The translations under genes and the position numbers were made by a program. This document shows positions 1 through 8,800 of a DNA stretch of 22,992 bases, one piece after another. Below the pieces are notes generated by a model. The model was not told the DNA's origin. It was given only the letters and a program-made list of their open reading frames with translations, and made no database searches. Numbering within the stretch: position 1 is the first letter of the stretch; every line of letters starts with the position of its first letter. The DNA comes from an uncultured Gemmatimonadaceae bacterium (GTDB taxonomy: Bacteria > Gemmatimonadota > Gemmatimonadetes > Gemmatimonadales > Gemmatimonadaceae): assembly GCA_955652635.1 (NCBI GenBank), contig CATPBN010000153.1, positions 1 to 22,992 of the forward strand, written 5' to 3'.

Positions 1-100
1 CCAGTACGCCCGCCGTGCCAATCCTCCCAACCGCCTCGAGCACCGCCCCTTCATCCAGCACGCCGAAAGGACCGCCGCCGCCAAGATAGAACGAGCGCAC
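1..100 (-). CDS. Left-edge partial gene, unrecognised
   Basis: A minus-strand reading frame runs off the left edge. The only in-frame start codon is a GTG at 100-98, giving 33 visible residues that begin MRSFYLGGGGPFGVLDEG. The frame is supported by strong G preference at first codon positions and high GC at third positions; the antiparallel plus-strand frame gives an Arg/Pro/His-rich product typical of a shadow. The glycine-rich loop is vaguely like that of nucleotide-binding or patatin-like folds, but too little is visible to assign a family. It lies 147 bases downstream of the ABC exporter on the same strand and could be co-transcribed. No good ribosome binding site is seen. Confidence 0.4.
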   Translation of the reverse strand, partial: MRSFYLGGGGPFGVLDEGAVLEAVGRIGTAGVL

Positions 101-247
101 GGGCGGGCGTCTATGTCCAAGGGTTATACGGATGCTCCGGAAACGACCTGATGCTCCGGATCGGCTCCAAATGGCTGTATGGCTCGATTCCCGAGGGCTG
201 TGATGTTTCTTGTTTCAGAGGAAAGATCAGTGTGGCGATCTGAAACA
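101..247. other. Intergenic gap with a short direct repeat
   Basis: This 147-base gap between the ABC exporter stop and the left-edge gene holds no convincing gene. The sequence gatgctccgga occurs twice, at about 130-140 and 151-161, as a direct repeat. I see no clear terminator hairpin or promoter. Confidence 0.4.
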
Positions 248-2077
248 TCATCCGACGAGCGCGTCCCCTGGTCTGAACTGACCACGATATAGCCGCGAAT
301 AAACGCCTTCCGACGCAAGCAAGTCCTGATGTCGTCCCTCTTCGACGATTACTCCGCGATCGATCACCACCACTCTGTCAGCGCGCAGCACTGTGCTCAA
401 GCGATGCGCGATAATGAGCGTCGATCTCGCTCGCAAGAGATCTTCCATCGCCTGCTCGACGAATCGTTCGCTCTCGCTGTCCAGACTCGACGTGGCCTCG
501 TCGAGAATTACGAGCGCGGGATTCTTGAGGAAAACCCTGGCGATCGCAATTCGCTGGCGCTGTCCGCCGGACAGCTTGACTCCCCGCTCTCCGACGCGAG
601 TCTCGAATCCGTCGGGTAGACGCTCGATGAACTCGACCGCGTGAGCGGCTTTCGCCGCGGCGCGAACCGAATCTTCGGACGGCTGTGATCCATCGTCGCC
701 AATTCCGGCGTATGCGATATTTTCTCGAATGGTGCCGCTGAACAGAGTCGGCTCCTGAGGGACGATACCGATCGCTCCCCGCAGCTCGGCCAGTGACAGG
801 TCGCGAATCTCGGTTCCGTCGAACGTGATGCGTCCACCCGTGACGTCCCAGAACCTCGGCAGCAGCGACGCGATCGTCGTTTTGCCAGCGCCGCTCGGGC
901 CAACCAGTGCGACTACTTCACCGGCGGCGATTCTGAGCGAGATCCCGCGCAGCACCTCGGGCAGCGTGGGATTGTACTGGAACGAGACGTTGTCCATCGC
1001 GATCTCGCCCCTCAGCGGACGCGACAGGTGCAGTGGAGCGACTGGATCCTTTACCGAAGACTCAGCCTCGAGGAGATCGAAAACCCTCCGTGCCGCACCA
1101 ACCGCCTCCTGATAGGCGCCGAACAACGACGCCAGCGAGCCGACCGCGCCCGCGACGTAGAGTGCATAAAGCAGGAAGGAAACGAGGGCGCCCGCGGTAA
1201 GACTCCCTTCGAGAACAAGGCGTCCGCCCTGCCAAAGAACCGCGACCACGCCGCCAAATCCGCAGAAAGTGAGAATGCCGAAAAACGTTCCGCGAATTCT
1301 TGCGCGACGCATGGCGGCGGCGATTACCTCCACCAGATGCGAGCCGTAGCGCCGCACCTCCTCGGCTTCACGCGTGAAGCTCTGGACCGTTCTGATCTGC
1401 GAAAACGCCTCGTCTGCCGTCCCCGTCGCTTCGGCGACGCGATCCTGAACGCCGGTGCTCGCGCGTCGCAATGCTCTGCCAAAAAGAATCGCCGTTCCCA
1501 CGACCAGGGGAACCACTCCGAGAGTCGTCGCGGTCAGTCGCGGGTGCGTGAGCGTGAGCAGTACGATTCCCCCGACCAGGAAGAGCGTCTGCCGAGCGAA
1601 CTCCGACAGGTTGTAGCTGAGCACGGTTTGCAAAACGGCGGTGTCCGCCGATAGCCGACTCGTGAGCTCCCCGGTCCTCCGCTCCGTGAAAAACCCTGGT
1701 GAAAGGTGGATCAAGCGCGCGAAGAGATCTTCTCTGAGCTGGGCGATCACCAGCTCGGATGTCGAGGTGAGCAGATACACCTGAACGAAGTTGAGCAGAG
1801 CCTGAATCGCGAATAGAAAAAGGAGTCCGATCGCGATCCGGTTTAGAAGGCTGGAATCTGCCGATATAAATGCGGCGTCGAGCAAGTGCCGGACGATCTG
1901 CGGGAACGCGAGGGCGATGGCGGCACTGCCCAGCAGACACACGAACGCGATTACGAGTCGGGCGAGATAGGGGCGGATTCGGGGGAGCAGGCGGCGAAGC
2001 GGGCGCGGTGACGACACCGCGGGATGTTCTCGCGGCGTCGGTCGCTGAGCTGAGATCCCGAATTGAGGCGCCGGCAT
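248..2077 (-). CDS. MsbA/BmrA-type ABC exporter (fused TMD-NBD)
   Basis: A 609-residue half-transporter that would homodimerise in the inner membrane and pump a lipid or hydrophobic compound using ATP. Residues about 35-320 form the six-helix ABC exporter domain. The ATPase follows with Walker A GPSGAGKTT at about 393-401, Q-loop VPQEP near 441, signature LSGGQ at about 502-506, Walker B VILDE near 523-527, D-loop SSLDS and H-loop AHR near 558, so it looks catalytically intact. The ATG at 2077 is chosen because it overlaps the ctaB stop (TAATG) with AAGGTG upstream. The same frame stays open to 2836, but that extension is antisense-like shadow inside ctaB. Co-directional coupling to heme A genes is notable. 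Substrate is not deducible: MsbA-like lipid flippase or multidrug exporter are both possible. Confidence 0.9.
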   Translation of the reverse strand: MPAPQFGISAQRPTPREHPAVSSPRPLRRLLPRIRPYLARLVIAFVCLLGSAAIALAFPQIVRHLLDAAFISADSSLLNRIAIGLLFLFAIQALLNFVQVYLLTSTSELVIAQLREDLFARLIHLSPGFFTERRTGELTSRLSADTAVLQTVLSYNLSEFARQTLFLVGGIVLLTLTHPRLTATTLGVVPLVVGTAILFGRALRRASTGVQDRVAEATGTADEAFSQIRTVQSFTREAEEVRRYGSHLVEVIAAAMRRARIRGTFFGILTFCGFGGVVAVLWQGGRLVLEGSLTAGALVSFLLYALYVAGAVGSLASLFGAYQEAVGAARRVFDLLEAESSVKDPVAPLHLSRPLRGEIAMDNVSFQYNPTLPEVLRGISLRIAAGEVVALVGPSGAGKTTIASLLPRFWDVTGGRITFDGTEIRDLSLAELRGAIGIVPQEPTLFSGTIRENIAYAGIGDDGSQPSEDSVRAAAKAAHAVEFIERLPDGFETRVGERGVKLSGGQRQRIAIARVFLKNPALVILDEATSSLDSESERFVEQAMEDLLRARSTLIIAHRLSTVLRADRVVVIDRGVIVEEGRHQDLLASEGVYSRLYRGQFRPGDALVG

Positions 2078-2967
2078 TAGCCCAACACCTTGCGATCGAT
2101 AACCATTGCCACGAAGAGAAGCGCGAGGTAGAGCAGAGAGAACTTGTAAACTTGCCAGGCGGGCTTGGTCCATTCCTTCGTCGTCGCGACACGAATGACG
2201 CCCGCGAGCAGAATCCCGCCGAGCACGAGCGCGGAGATGAGGTAGATGATTCCAAATGCGCCAAAGGTTGCCGGCAGCAGACTGAGCGCGATGAGAATCA
2301 CGTTGTACCACGCCATCTGCCGCATCGTCTCGCGCTCTCCCCACACCAGTGGCGCCATCGGAACTCCGGCCTTTCCATAATCGCGCTGTTTGAGCAGAGC
2401 GAGAGCCCAGAAGTGGGGTGGCGTCCAGTAAAAAACGATCAGGAACAGATAGATCGCGGTCAGATCGATTCCCCCCGTCATCGCGGCCCAGCCAACCAGC
2501 GGAGGAAACGCTCCGGCCGCGCCGCCGATGACAATATTCTGCGGTGTCGTGCGCTTGAGCCAGCGCGTATATACGAAGACGTAGAAATAGAATCCACCCA
2601 GTGCGAGCAGCGCGGCGAGCACATTGGTGAAGCGCGCGAGCAGGAAAGTGGCGGCGGTGGCGAGCGCGACACCGAAGGCGAGCACCGCTCGCGGCCCCAT
2701 TCGGCCGCTGGGGATGGGACGAAGTCTCGTGCGCGACATCTGCGTGTCGATGTCGCGATCGAGGTACATATTCACTGCATTCGCTCCGCCCGCCATCAGG
2801 TAGCCTCCGATCGTCACGACAACGACGAGGAGCCAACCCGGATTGCCCGCAACGAACATCGGGGCGATGGTCGTGACCAGAAGCAGTGAGATGATGCGCG
2901 GCTTGGTGAGCATCACCAGATCCCGGAGCAGCGAAGGCTGCGCGTGCTCCCCGGCGACGATTCCCAT
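2077..2967 (-). CDS. ctaB: Protoheme IX farnesyltransferase (heme o synthase)
   Basis: A 296-residue integral membrane prenyltransferase (UbiA superfamily, CyoE/CtaB) that adds a farnesyl group to heme b to make heme O, the precursor of heme A. The first Asp-rich motif is the canonical N-x3-D-x3-D at N66, D70 and D74 (NMYLDRDID), followed by RTRLRPIPSGRM. The conserved loops FYWTPPHFWALAL and DYGKAGVPM are also present. Hydrophobic segments match the family's multi-helix fold and the length is usual. The ATG at 2967 overlaps the ctaA stop (TGATG), implying translational coupling. The downstream ABC exporter also overlaps by one base. The product presumably passes heme O directly to CtaA. Confidence 0.96.
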   Translation of the reverse strand: MGIVAGEHAQPSLLRDLVMLTKPRIISLLLVTTIAPMFVAGNPGWLLVVVVTIGGYLMAGGANAVNMYLDRDIDTQMSRTRLRPIPSGRMGPRAVLAFGVALATAATFLLARFTNVLAALLALGGFYFYVFVYTRWLKRTTPQNIVIGGAAGAFPPLVGWAAMTGGIDLTAIYLFLIVFYWTPPHFWALALLKQRDYGKAGVPMAPLVWGERETMRQMAWYNVILIALSLLPATFGAFGIIYLISALVLGGILLAGVIRVATTKEWTKPAWQVYKFSLLYLALLFVAMVIDRKVLG

Positions 2968-3932
2968 CAGGTGCTCACGCCCTCGGGCGTGGCGAACTCG
3001 CCGCGGGAGGGAGACTCGCGCACGATCTCCGAGTCGTCATCGGTTCGCGCGCCGGCGGCGAGCGCGGCAAGAGCTATCACCGCGATCCATAGCGCGGTTC
3101 CCACAGCCTGGTGCAGTGAGCGCAGCGATGGCGGGAAATGCGTCTCTACCATTGTCGCGGCAACAAGGATTTGCAGGACCACTACGCCAAGCGCCGCCCA
3201 CGCCGCATTTTGAATCGGCCCGAGCTCACCGCGTTTCCGCACTCCGACGCTAATCCCTACCAAGTGCCCGAAAAGAAGGAACGCGATGATCCGGTGCGCG
3301 ACCTGTGTCCACAACGGAGTGCCGTGCCCGGCGATTGCTGTGCACCACGGAAAACCTTGGCAAGCGGCTGCCGCGCCGGGCGTGTTCGCGGTGAGCGCGC
3401 CGAACATGAGTGCGAGAAACGAGAGCGCGACGGCCCCGCGCGCGGAGCGAAACGTTTGCACGCTGCCGGCGCCTACTGTCGCCGACCCGAGTCCTCCCGC
3501 ACGAATCACGACGACTACCAGCACTGCGAGCAGCGACATGGCGATCGCGAGATGCGTGGCCACGACGAAGGGGTTGAGCTGCATCTTCACCGTCACCGCC
3601 CCGAAGAGCGCGGCTACTACGACCAGGAGAATCGCGAGCAGCGATGGACGGAGCACGCCTCCGCGACCACCGACTCCCGGCTCGGTGCGTTTCCGCCAGG
3701 CGCCAATTGCGAGCGCCAGAATCGCCAGCGACAACGCCGCGGCTCCGTACCGATGCGAGATCTCCACCAGGAGACTTGGCGCATTCGGCGCCGGAGTGAA
3801 CGAACCGTAGCAGTCAGGCCAGTGATCACCGCAACCCATCCCGGAGCCAGTGATCCGCACGATCGCGCCGAAAACTATCTGGGCGAACCCAAGCAGAAGC
3901 GCGAGATAGCCGAGTGATCTTACGGTTCGCAT
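2967..3932 (-). CDS. ctaA: Heme A synthase (COX15/CtaA family)
   Basis: A 321-residue eight-helix membrane enzyme that oxidises the heme O C8 methyl to a formyl group, giving heme A for aa3-type cytochrome oxidase. Visible hallmarks are RITGSGMGCGDHWPDC with the Cys pair C34/C41, EISHR with H60, a conserved His in VVATHLAIAMS (H127), VAHRIIAFLL (H213) and LHQAVGTALW (H274). These four histidines match the heme-ligating set of the Bacillus-type enzyme. A second Cys pair, C191/C197 (CQGFPWC), lies in the second half. The start is one base after the stop of the upstream COX2-like gene. The order ctaA then ctaB is a complete heme A module. Confidence 0.95.
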   Translation of the reverse strand: MRTVRSLGYLALLLGFAQIVFGAIVRITGSGMGCGDHWPDCYGSFTPAPNAPSLLVEISHRYGAAALSLAILALAIGAWRKRTEPGVGGRGGVLRPSLLAILLVVVAALFGAVTVKMQLNPFVVATHLAIAMSLLAVLVVVVIRAGGLGSATVGAGSVQTFRSARGAVALSFLALMFGALTANTPGAAAACQGFPWCTAIAGHGTPLWTQVAHRIIAFLLFGHLVGISVGVRKRGELGPIQNAAWAALGVVVLQILVAATMVETHFPPSLRSLHQAVGTALWIAVIALAALAAGARTDDDSEIVRESPSRGEFATPEGVST

Positions 3933-3933
3933 C

Positions 3934-4239
3934 TCAGCGCCGCGATGCCGGAGGCGTCATTCCGGCCATCGGCATGGAGTGGTGCATTCCGGAATGATGC
4001 ATCATCTCAGTGCGCGTCTCTCTCGCCTCGATCCTCTGCCATGTCGCGGCGAGCAGAACGGCGAGCATGACGGCGGGAATGATCGCCCAGCTGATTTCGC
4101 CGCCCAGCGATGCAGACGGCACCAGATCCGATTTTTCAACGCGCCGGGCGGCATATGTCGACCACAATATCGCGATCTCCGCGACTACGCATGCAACAGC
4201 GGCGATCCAAAAAATTGCCTCAGCCAACGGCTGATTCAT
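3934..4239 (-). CDS. COX2-like two-helix membrane stub with His/Met-rich tail
   Basis: A 101-residue protein. Residues about 8-32 and 48-68 are two membrane helices. The second, GGEISWAIIPAVMLAVLLAA, closely resembles the 'EiiWtiiPaiil' signature of the N-terminal transmembrane domain of cytochrome c oxidase subunit II. The protein ends soon after and lacks the CuA cupredoxin domain. The C-terminal tail is instead packed with metal-type ligands (MMHHSGMHHSMPMAGM). The gene opens the heme A operon, one base before ctaA. It could be an assembly or copper-handling factor, or a small structural oxidase subunit. The COX2-like fold is inferred from sequence feel; function is not known. Nothing in the reading frame looks broken. 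Confidence 0.8.
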   Translation of the reverse strand: MNQPLAEAIFWIAAVACVVAEIAILWSTYAARRVEKSDLVPSASLGGEISWAIIPAVMLAVLLAATWQRIEARETRTEMMHHSGMHHSMPMAGMTPPASRR

Positions 4240-4332
4240 TTGCGAGAGGTGAGATGTTCGAGGCGACGCAGCGGAATTCTCCGCGACATAAAGCTACTCG
4301 CGCACAGAGTGGCTTTGCACTAGCGTATCCGG
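4240..4332. other. Divergent intergenic region
   Basis: A 93-base gap between the start codons of the COX2-like/heme A cluster (minus) and the amino acid transporter (plus). Promoters for both should lie here. I see AT-richer patches such as cataaag near 4307 but no convincing -35/-10 pair on either strand, and no strong ribosome binding site before either gene. Confidence 0.4.
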
Positions 4333-5727
4333 ATGACGGACTTGGACTTCGGCGGCGCTTCGAACGCCACGACAGACTCGGCCTTCGCGCGCGCCTCATC
4401 GCTTCCGCGCCGCCTCGGGTTGTGGAGCGCGGTAGCCGTTCTGGTGGGCTCGACGATCGGCTCGGGTATTTTTCGATCGCCTGCGAGCATCGCGGACAAG
4501 CTGCCCGGCCCGCTGCCCCTCTTGGCGATCTGGCTCACCGGCGGGATCTTCGCTCTTTGCGGGGCGTTGACGCTAGCCGAGATCGCTGGTGCGCTTCCGC
4601 GAACTGGCGGAGTCTATGTTTTCATTCGGGAGGCGTGGGGAAGGTTGCCCGCTTTTCTCTTCGGCTGGGCCGAGCTCGTGCTGATCCGCGCCGCCGCGCT
4701 CGGCGCGATCTCCACGACTTTCTCCGAGTACTTCATTCGCGTTCTCGGCTACGATCCGCGAGTGCAGCCGTACAGCTCGTTCGTTCACTACGTCGCAGCA
4801 GCCGCGATTGTCCTCACCGCCACGTTCAACTACGTCGGCATCAAGTGGGGCTCGCTAGTCCAGAACATCACGACGCTGGCGAAAACTGGCGCGCTGGTCG
4901 TGATCATTGTCCTGGCCATCGCGATTGGATTGCCCCGCACGGGAGGTCACTTCACACCCGCGATCCCGACTGGAAGCTTTACCTTCGCGCGCTTTGGACT
5001 GGCGCTCGTGTCAGTGCTGTGGGTCTACGACGGTTGGGCGGACGTGAGCTTCGTGGGTGGTGAGGTGAAGGATCCGGAGAAAAATCTTCCGCGCGTTCTC
5101 ATCTACGGCACTCTGATCATCATCGCCCTCTATCTCCTGGCAAACGTGGCGTATCTCGCGGTGCTGCCCGTTGAGGAGATCCGACATTCGAAGCTCGTAG
5201 CCGCGGACGTCGCCCAGAGCTTGATGGGGGCCGCTGGCCTCGCCTTCGTGTCAGCGGCGGTGATGGTCTCGACCTTCGGCACTCTCAACGGGTCGGTGAT
5301 GACGGGCTCGCGGATTCTCTTCACAATGGCCGCCGATGGCCTGCTGTTCAAACCGATCGCGAAAGTGCACGAGAGATTCCAGACTCCCGGCGTCGCCATC
5401 GCGCTCGAGGCAGGGCTCGGAGTGGTGTTCGTCCTTTTGGGCACGTTCGAGCAGCTCGCCGACACGTTCGTGACTGCAATCGTACCGTTTTATGCGCTGG
5501 CGGTCGCGGCAGTATTCGTTTTCCGCCGCCGGCCAGGTTACCAGCCGCCCTTCAGAGTGCCGGGTTATCCCGTAGTCCCTGCCATCTTCATAGTTGCGAC
5601 GCTGCTGCTCCTTGGCAACGCGATCGTCGACCCGAGTAGCAGAGTCGCAACCCTCGCCGTCCTGGGGGTCATACTATTAGGGATTCCCATCTATTACGTG
5701 ACGCGGCGCCGCGCCTCGCTCCCGTGA
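4333..5727 (+). CDS. APC-superfamily amino acid transporter
   Basis: A 464-residue inner-membrane permease with about 12 hydrophobic segments. The first helix carries GSTIGSGIF (residues 39-47), the substrate-binding unwound motif of APC-superfamily transporters. Further family-like features are the LAEIAGALPRTGGVYVFIRE stretch after helix 2 and GGEVKDPEKNLPR in the loop before helix 7. The overall look is closest to the LAT/SteT-like exchangers. It likely imports or exchanges amino acids; specificity cannot be read. The gene stands alone, divergent from the heme A operon. The ATG at 4333 sits directly before MTDLDFGG; the first 20 or so residues are a polar cytoplasmic tail. Confidence 0.92.
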   Translation: MTDLDFGGASNATTDSAFARASSLPRRLGLWSAVAVLVGSTIGSGIFRSPASIADKLPGPLPLLAIWLTGGIFALCGALTLAEIAGALPRTGGVYVFIREAWGRLPAFLFGWAELVLIRAAALGAISTTFSEYFIRVLGYDPRVQPYSSFVHYVAAAAIVLTATFNYVGIKWGSLVQNITTLAKTGALVVIIVLAIAIGLPRTGGHFTPAIPTGSFTFARFGLALVSVLWVYDGWADVSFVGGEVKDPEKNLPRVLIYGTLIIIALYLLANVAYLAVLPVEEIRHSKLVAADVAQSLMGAAGLAFVSAAVMVSTFGTLNGSVMTGSRILFTMAADGLLFKPIAKVHERFQTPGVAIALEAGLGVVFVLLGTFEQLADTFVTAIVPFYALAVAAVFVFRRRPGYQPPFRVPGYPVVPAIFIVATLLLLGNAIVDPSSRVATLAVLGVILLGIPIYYVTRRRASLP

Positions 5728-5791
5728 GAAGCTCCGCAGACTGACTTCAGCGTTCGTTGCAATCCTGTTGCGGTCGCGCCCGGTTTTTTCC

Positions 5792-5820
5792 TTGCCGCTA
5801 TTTCGGCCGGCTGGTACTTT
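5792..5820 (+). promoter_or_regulatory. Candidate promoter of the Oar-like receptor gene
   Basis: TTGCCG at 5792-5797 and TACTTT at 5815-5820 are separated by exactly 17 bases, 52 bases before the chosen start codon. The -35-like box is good and the -10-like box is weak by sigma70 standards. The TACTTT also fits part of the Bacteroidota -7 pattern TAnnTTTG. The call rests on spacing and position only. Confidence 0.35.
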
Positions 5821-5856
5821 ATGCGCGTTCCACTCACTCCCGAGCTCGTTCGCCAC

Positions 5857-5861
5857 AGGAG
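5857..5861 (+). promoter_or_regulatory. Shine-Dalgarno site AGGAG deciding the receptor start
   Basis: AGGAG lies 10 bases before the ATG at 5872. It selects this start over the in-frame ATG at 5821. The 5872 start puts MNKKR directly at the front of a signal peptide. It is the clearest ribosome binding site in the window. Confidence 0.75.
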
Positions 5862-5871
5862 CCCAACCCCT

Positions 5872-8800
5872 ATGAATAAGAAGCGTCTGTTGATTGCAGC
5901 GTTTGCATCGTTGCTGCCTTCGCTTTCTCCCCTATCACTTGTATCTCAGGGTGTAACCACCTCGACAATCTCCGCCAGGATAAAGGACGCCAGCGGCAAT
6001 GCCCGCTCCGGAATCCGCGTGAGGGCGGTGCACGAGCCTTCGGGAAGCGTATATCAGGGACGAACTAACGACGACGGACGGGCAACGATACCGGGAATGC
6101 GCGTCGGTGGTCCATACACCGTCACTGCTTCCGGAATCGGTTTCGAGAGCCAGATAAAGGCGAATGTGTTTCTCACGTTGGGCCAAACGGCCGATCTCCA
6201 GTTCGTGATGCGTCCGACTGCTGTCCAGATCCAGGAAGTTACGGTTACCGCGGCGGTGGGTGCCGACAAAATCCTGAATTCCTCCAGGACGGGTGCGGCG
6301 ACGACTGTCAGCAGAGAGGCATTGGCTACACTTCCGACAATCACCGGAAAGCTCGAGTCGATCGTTCGATTGACTCCACAGTTCGGCGGGTGCTCGACCG
6401 GCTCTGGGTGCAGTCTGGCCGGTCAGGACGGACGCATGAACAACATCAGCGTCGATGGGACCGCCTTCAACAACTCCTTCGGCCTGGGCGGACAACCAGG
6501 CGACAGAACGAACGTCGCTGCCATCTCACTTTCCGCCGTTGAGCAGATGCAGGTGGAGATCGCACCCTACGACGTTCGTCAGGGGAACTTCGTTGGCGCG
6601 AACATCAATACCGTAACGCGAAGCGGCACCAACCGCTTGCAGGGCTCGATCGGATACGCACGCCGTGACCAGTCGCTCGTTGGGAAAAACGCCGGAGGCC
6701 TGCCCTTCGATCCGGGAGTGTTCAAGTACAAGAACCTGGGCGGTTGGCTGAGCGGTCCAATTATTCAGAACAGGCTGTTCTTCTTCGGGAGCATCGAAGA
6801 TGAATCCCTGACGCAGCCCGGAACGACCTGGCTGGCCAACACGGGAGGTCAGTCCACGGTCGGCAACGTCACAAGAGTGAGAGCCTCTTCCCTGGATTCG
6901 CTGAGCACCTACCTGAAGAACAACTTCAACTACGACACGGGCCCCTATCAGGGATACAACAACGCGACACCTGCGCATCGCTTCCTGGGCAAGCTGGATC
7001 TGAACATCAACGATCAGAACAAGTTTGTCCTGCGTTACAACAGGTTGATCTCGAGCTCCGACATTCTCGAATCGAACTCGAACTCGCTTGGGGTTCAGGG
7101 CAACAGAAGAAGCAACGTCAACTCGCTGAACTTCGCGAACTCCAATTACGGGATGATGGAGAACATCGAGTCCACGGTGGGTGAATTGAACTCGACGTTC
7201 GGCAACGGCATGGCCAACAGTCTCTCCATCGGTTACACCAGGCAGAACGAGAGCCGCAAGCCCAAGGGGCAGTTCTTCCCCCTCGTGGACATCCAGGAGA
7301 CCGGATTCACCTACACCTCCTTTGGGTTCGAGCCGTTCACGCCGGACAACCAGCTGTACTACCACACGCTTCAGTTCCAGGACAACTTCACCAAATACAC
7401 GAACAATCACGATTTCACATTCGGAGTAAGCGTCGAGAAATACCGCTCGGAGAACACATTCTTCCCTGGTTCACAGAGCGTGTACGTCTACAACTCGCTC
7501 GCCGACTTCTACACCGATGCAAATGGCTACCTCGCCAACCCGGCAAGGACTATCTCACCCGTGACCCTGGCGCGCTTCCAGGTACGCTACGCGAACATTC
7601 CGGGTCAGGCCAAGCCGCTGCAGCCGCTCGACGTACTGTACAGCGGCGTCTACGGGCAGGACGAGTGGCGCGCGACCCAGAACCTTAAGGTGAACCTCGG
7701 TGTCCGGTTCGATGTTCCGAAATTCGCGAACACCGCCTTTGACAATCCCAACGCCGACAAGCTTACTTGGCTCGACGAGAAAGGCGACTCGGTCAAGTAC
7801 AACACCGGCAAGCTCCCCGACACCAGGGTCACGATCTCGCCGCGGCTCGGAGTCAACTGGGATGTGAATGGGGACCGCACTCTGCAGGTCCGGGGAGGAA
7901 GTGGAATATTCGCCGGCCGGCCCGCCTATGTCTGGATTTCCAATCAGATCGGCAACACGGGAGTCCTGACCGGGTTCGATCAGTTCGACAACACGACGAC
8001 GCGTCCGTTCAACCCCGATCCCAACGCGTACAAGCCAACTGCTCCGCCGACTGGAGCCCCGGCGGCGAGCTACGAGCTGGCTTTGACCGATCCGAACTTC
8101 AGGTTTCCAAAGCTGTGGAGGACGGACTTGGGCGTGGACAAGCTGCTGCCGTATGGGCTCATCGGGACCGCGGAGTACATGTACAACCGCGATATCGACG
8201 GCATCTACTACATCAACGCCAACCTACCCGCCGCCCAGTCTGCGTTTGTCGGCGCGGATTCGCGGCCGCGTTGGGTCGGAGCGCCGTGCGCTGTGCCGAC
8301 GCCCGGACCCTGCCAGAACCGGATCAACAATGCGGCCGGGAACGTCGTGGCGCGAAACATCGTCATGAAGAATCAGAACGTGGGACGCTCCTGGAACATC
8401 GATGGGTCACTGGAGAGACCCTTCAGCAACGGCATTTTCGTAAAGGCTGCCTACAACTACGGTGTTGCCAAGAACACGATCGATCCGGGCAGCATTGCGT
8501 CCGGTTCGTGGAATGGCAATCCGATCTCGAACGACCCGAACAACCCCGGCCTCTCGTACTCAGCCAATTCTCCCGGTCACAGGTTCTTCCTCGCGACATC
8601 GTATCGGAAGGAGTACTTCAGCTTTGGAGCCACGACGCTTTCACTGTTCTTCGACGCCCACACGAACGGCAACACCAGCTATACGTTCGCGAACGACTTG
8701 AACGGTGACGGAGTCACCAACGACCTGATCTATATCCCGCGAGATGTTTCAGAGATGAATTTCAGGCAGTTCTGCGTTCCTGCGACGTGCGCACCGGGTG

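Noticed and set aside
124..318. 64-residue minus-strand ORF
   Set aside because: Overlaps the 3' end of the ABC gene in another frame, with no ribosome binding site or recognisable motif.
2078..2836. N-terminal extension of the ABC exporter frame to 862 residues
   Set aside because: It is Arg-rich, resembles no known domain and lies fully inside ctaB in another frame. The ATG at 2077 gives a normal exporter length.
1870..2889. 339-residue plus-strand ORF
   Set aside because: Antisense to ctaB and the ABC exporter; composition (Arg/Glu/His/Gln-rich) is that of a high-GC shadow frame.
7767..8708. 313-residue plus-strand ORF inside the receptor gene
   Set aside because: A +1 shadow of a well-supported beta-barrel coding frame, rich in Arg/Gln/His.
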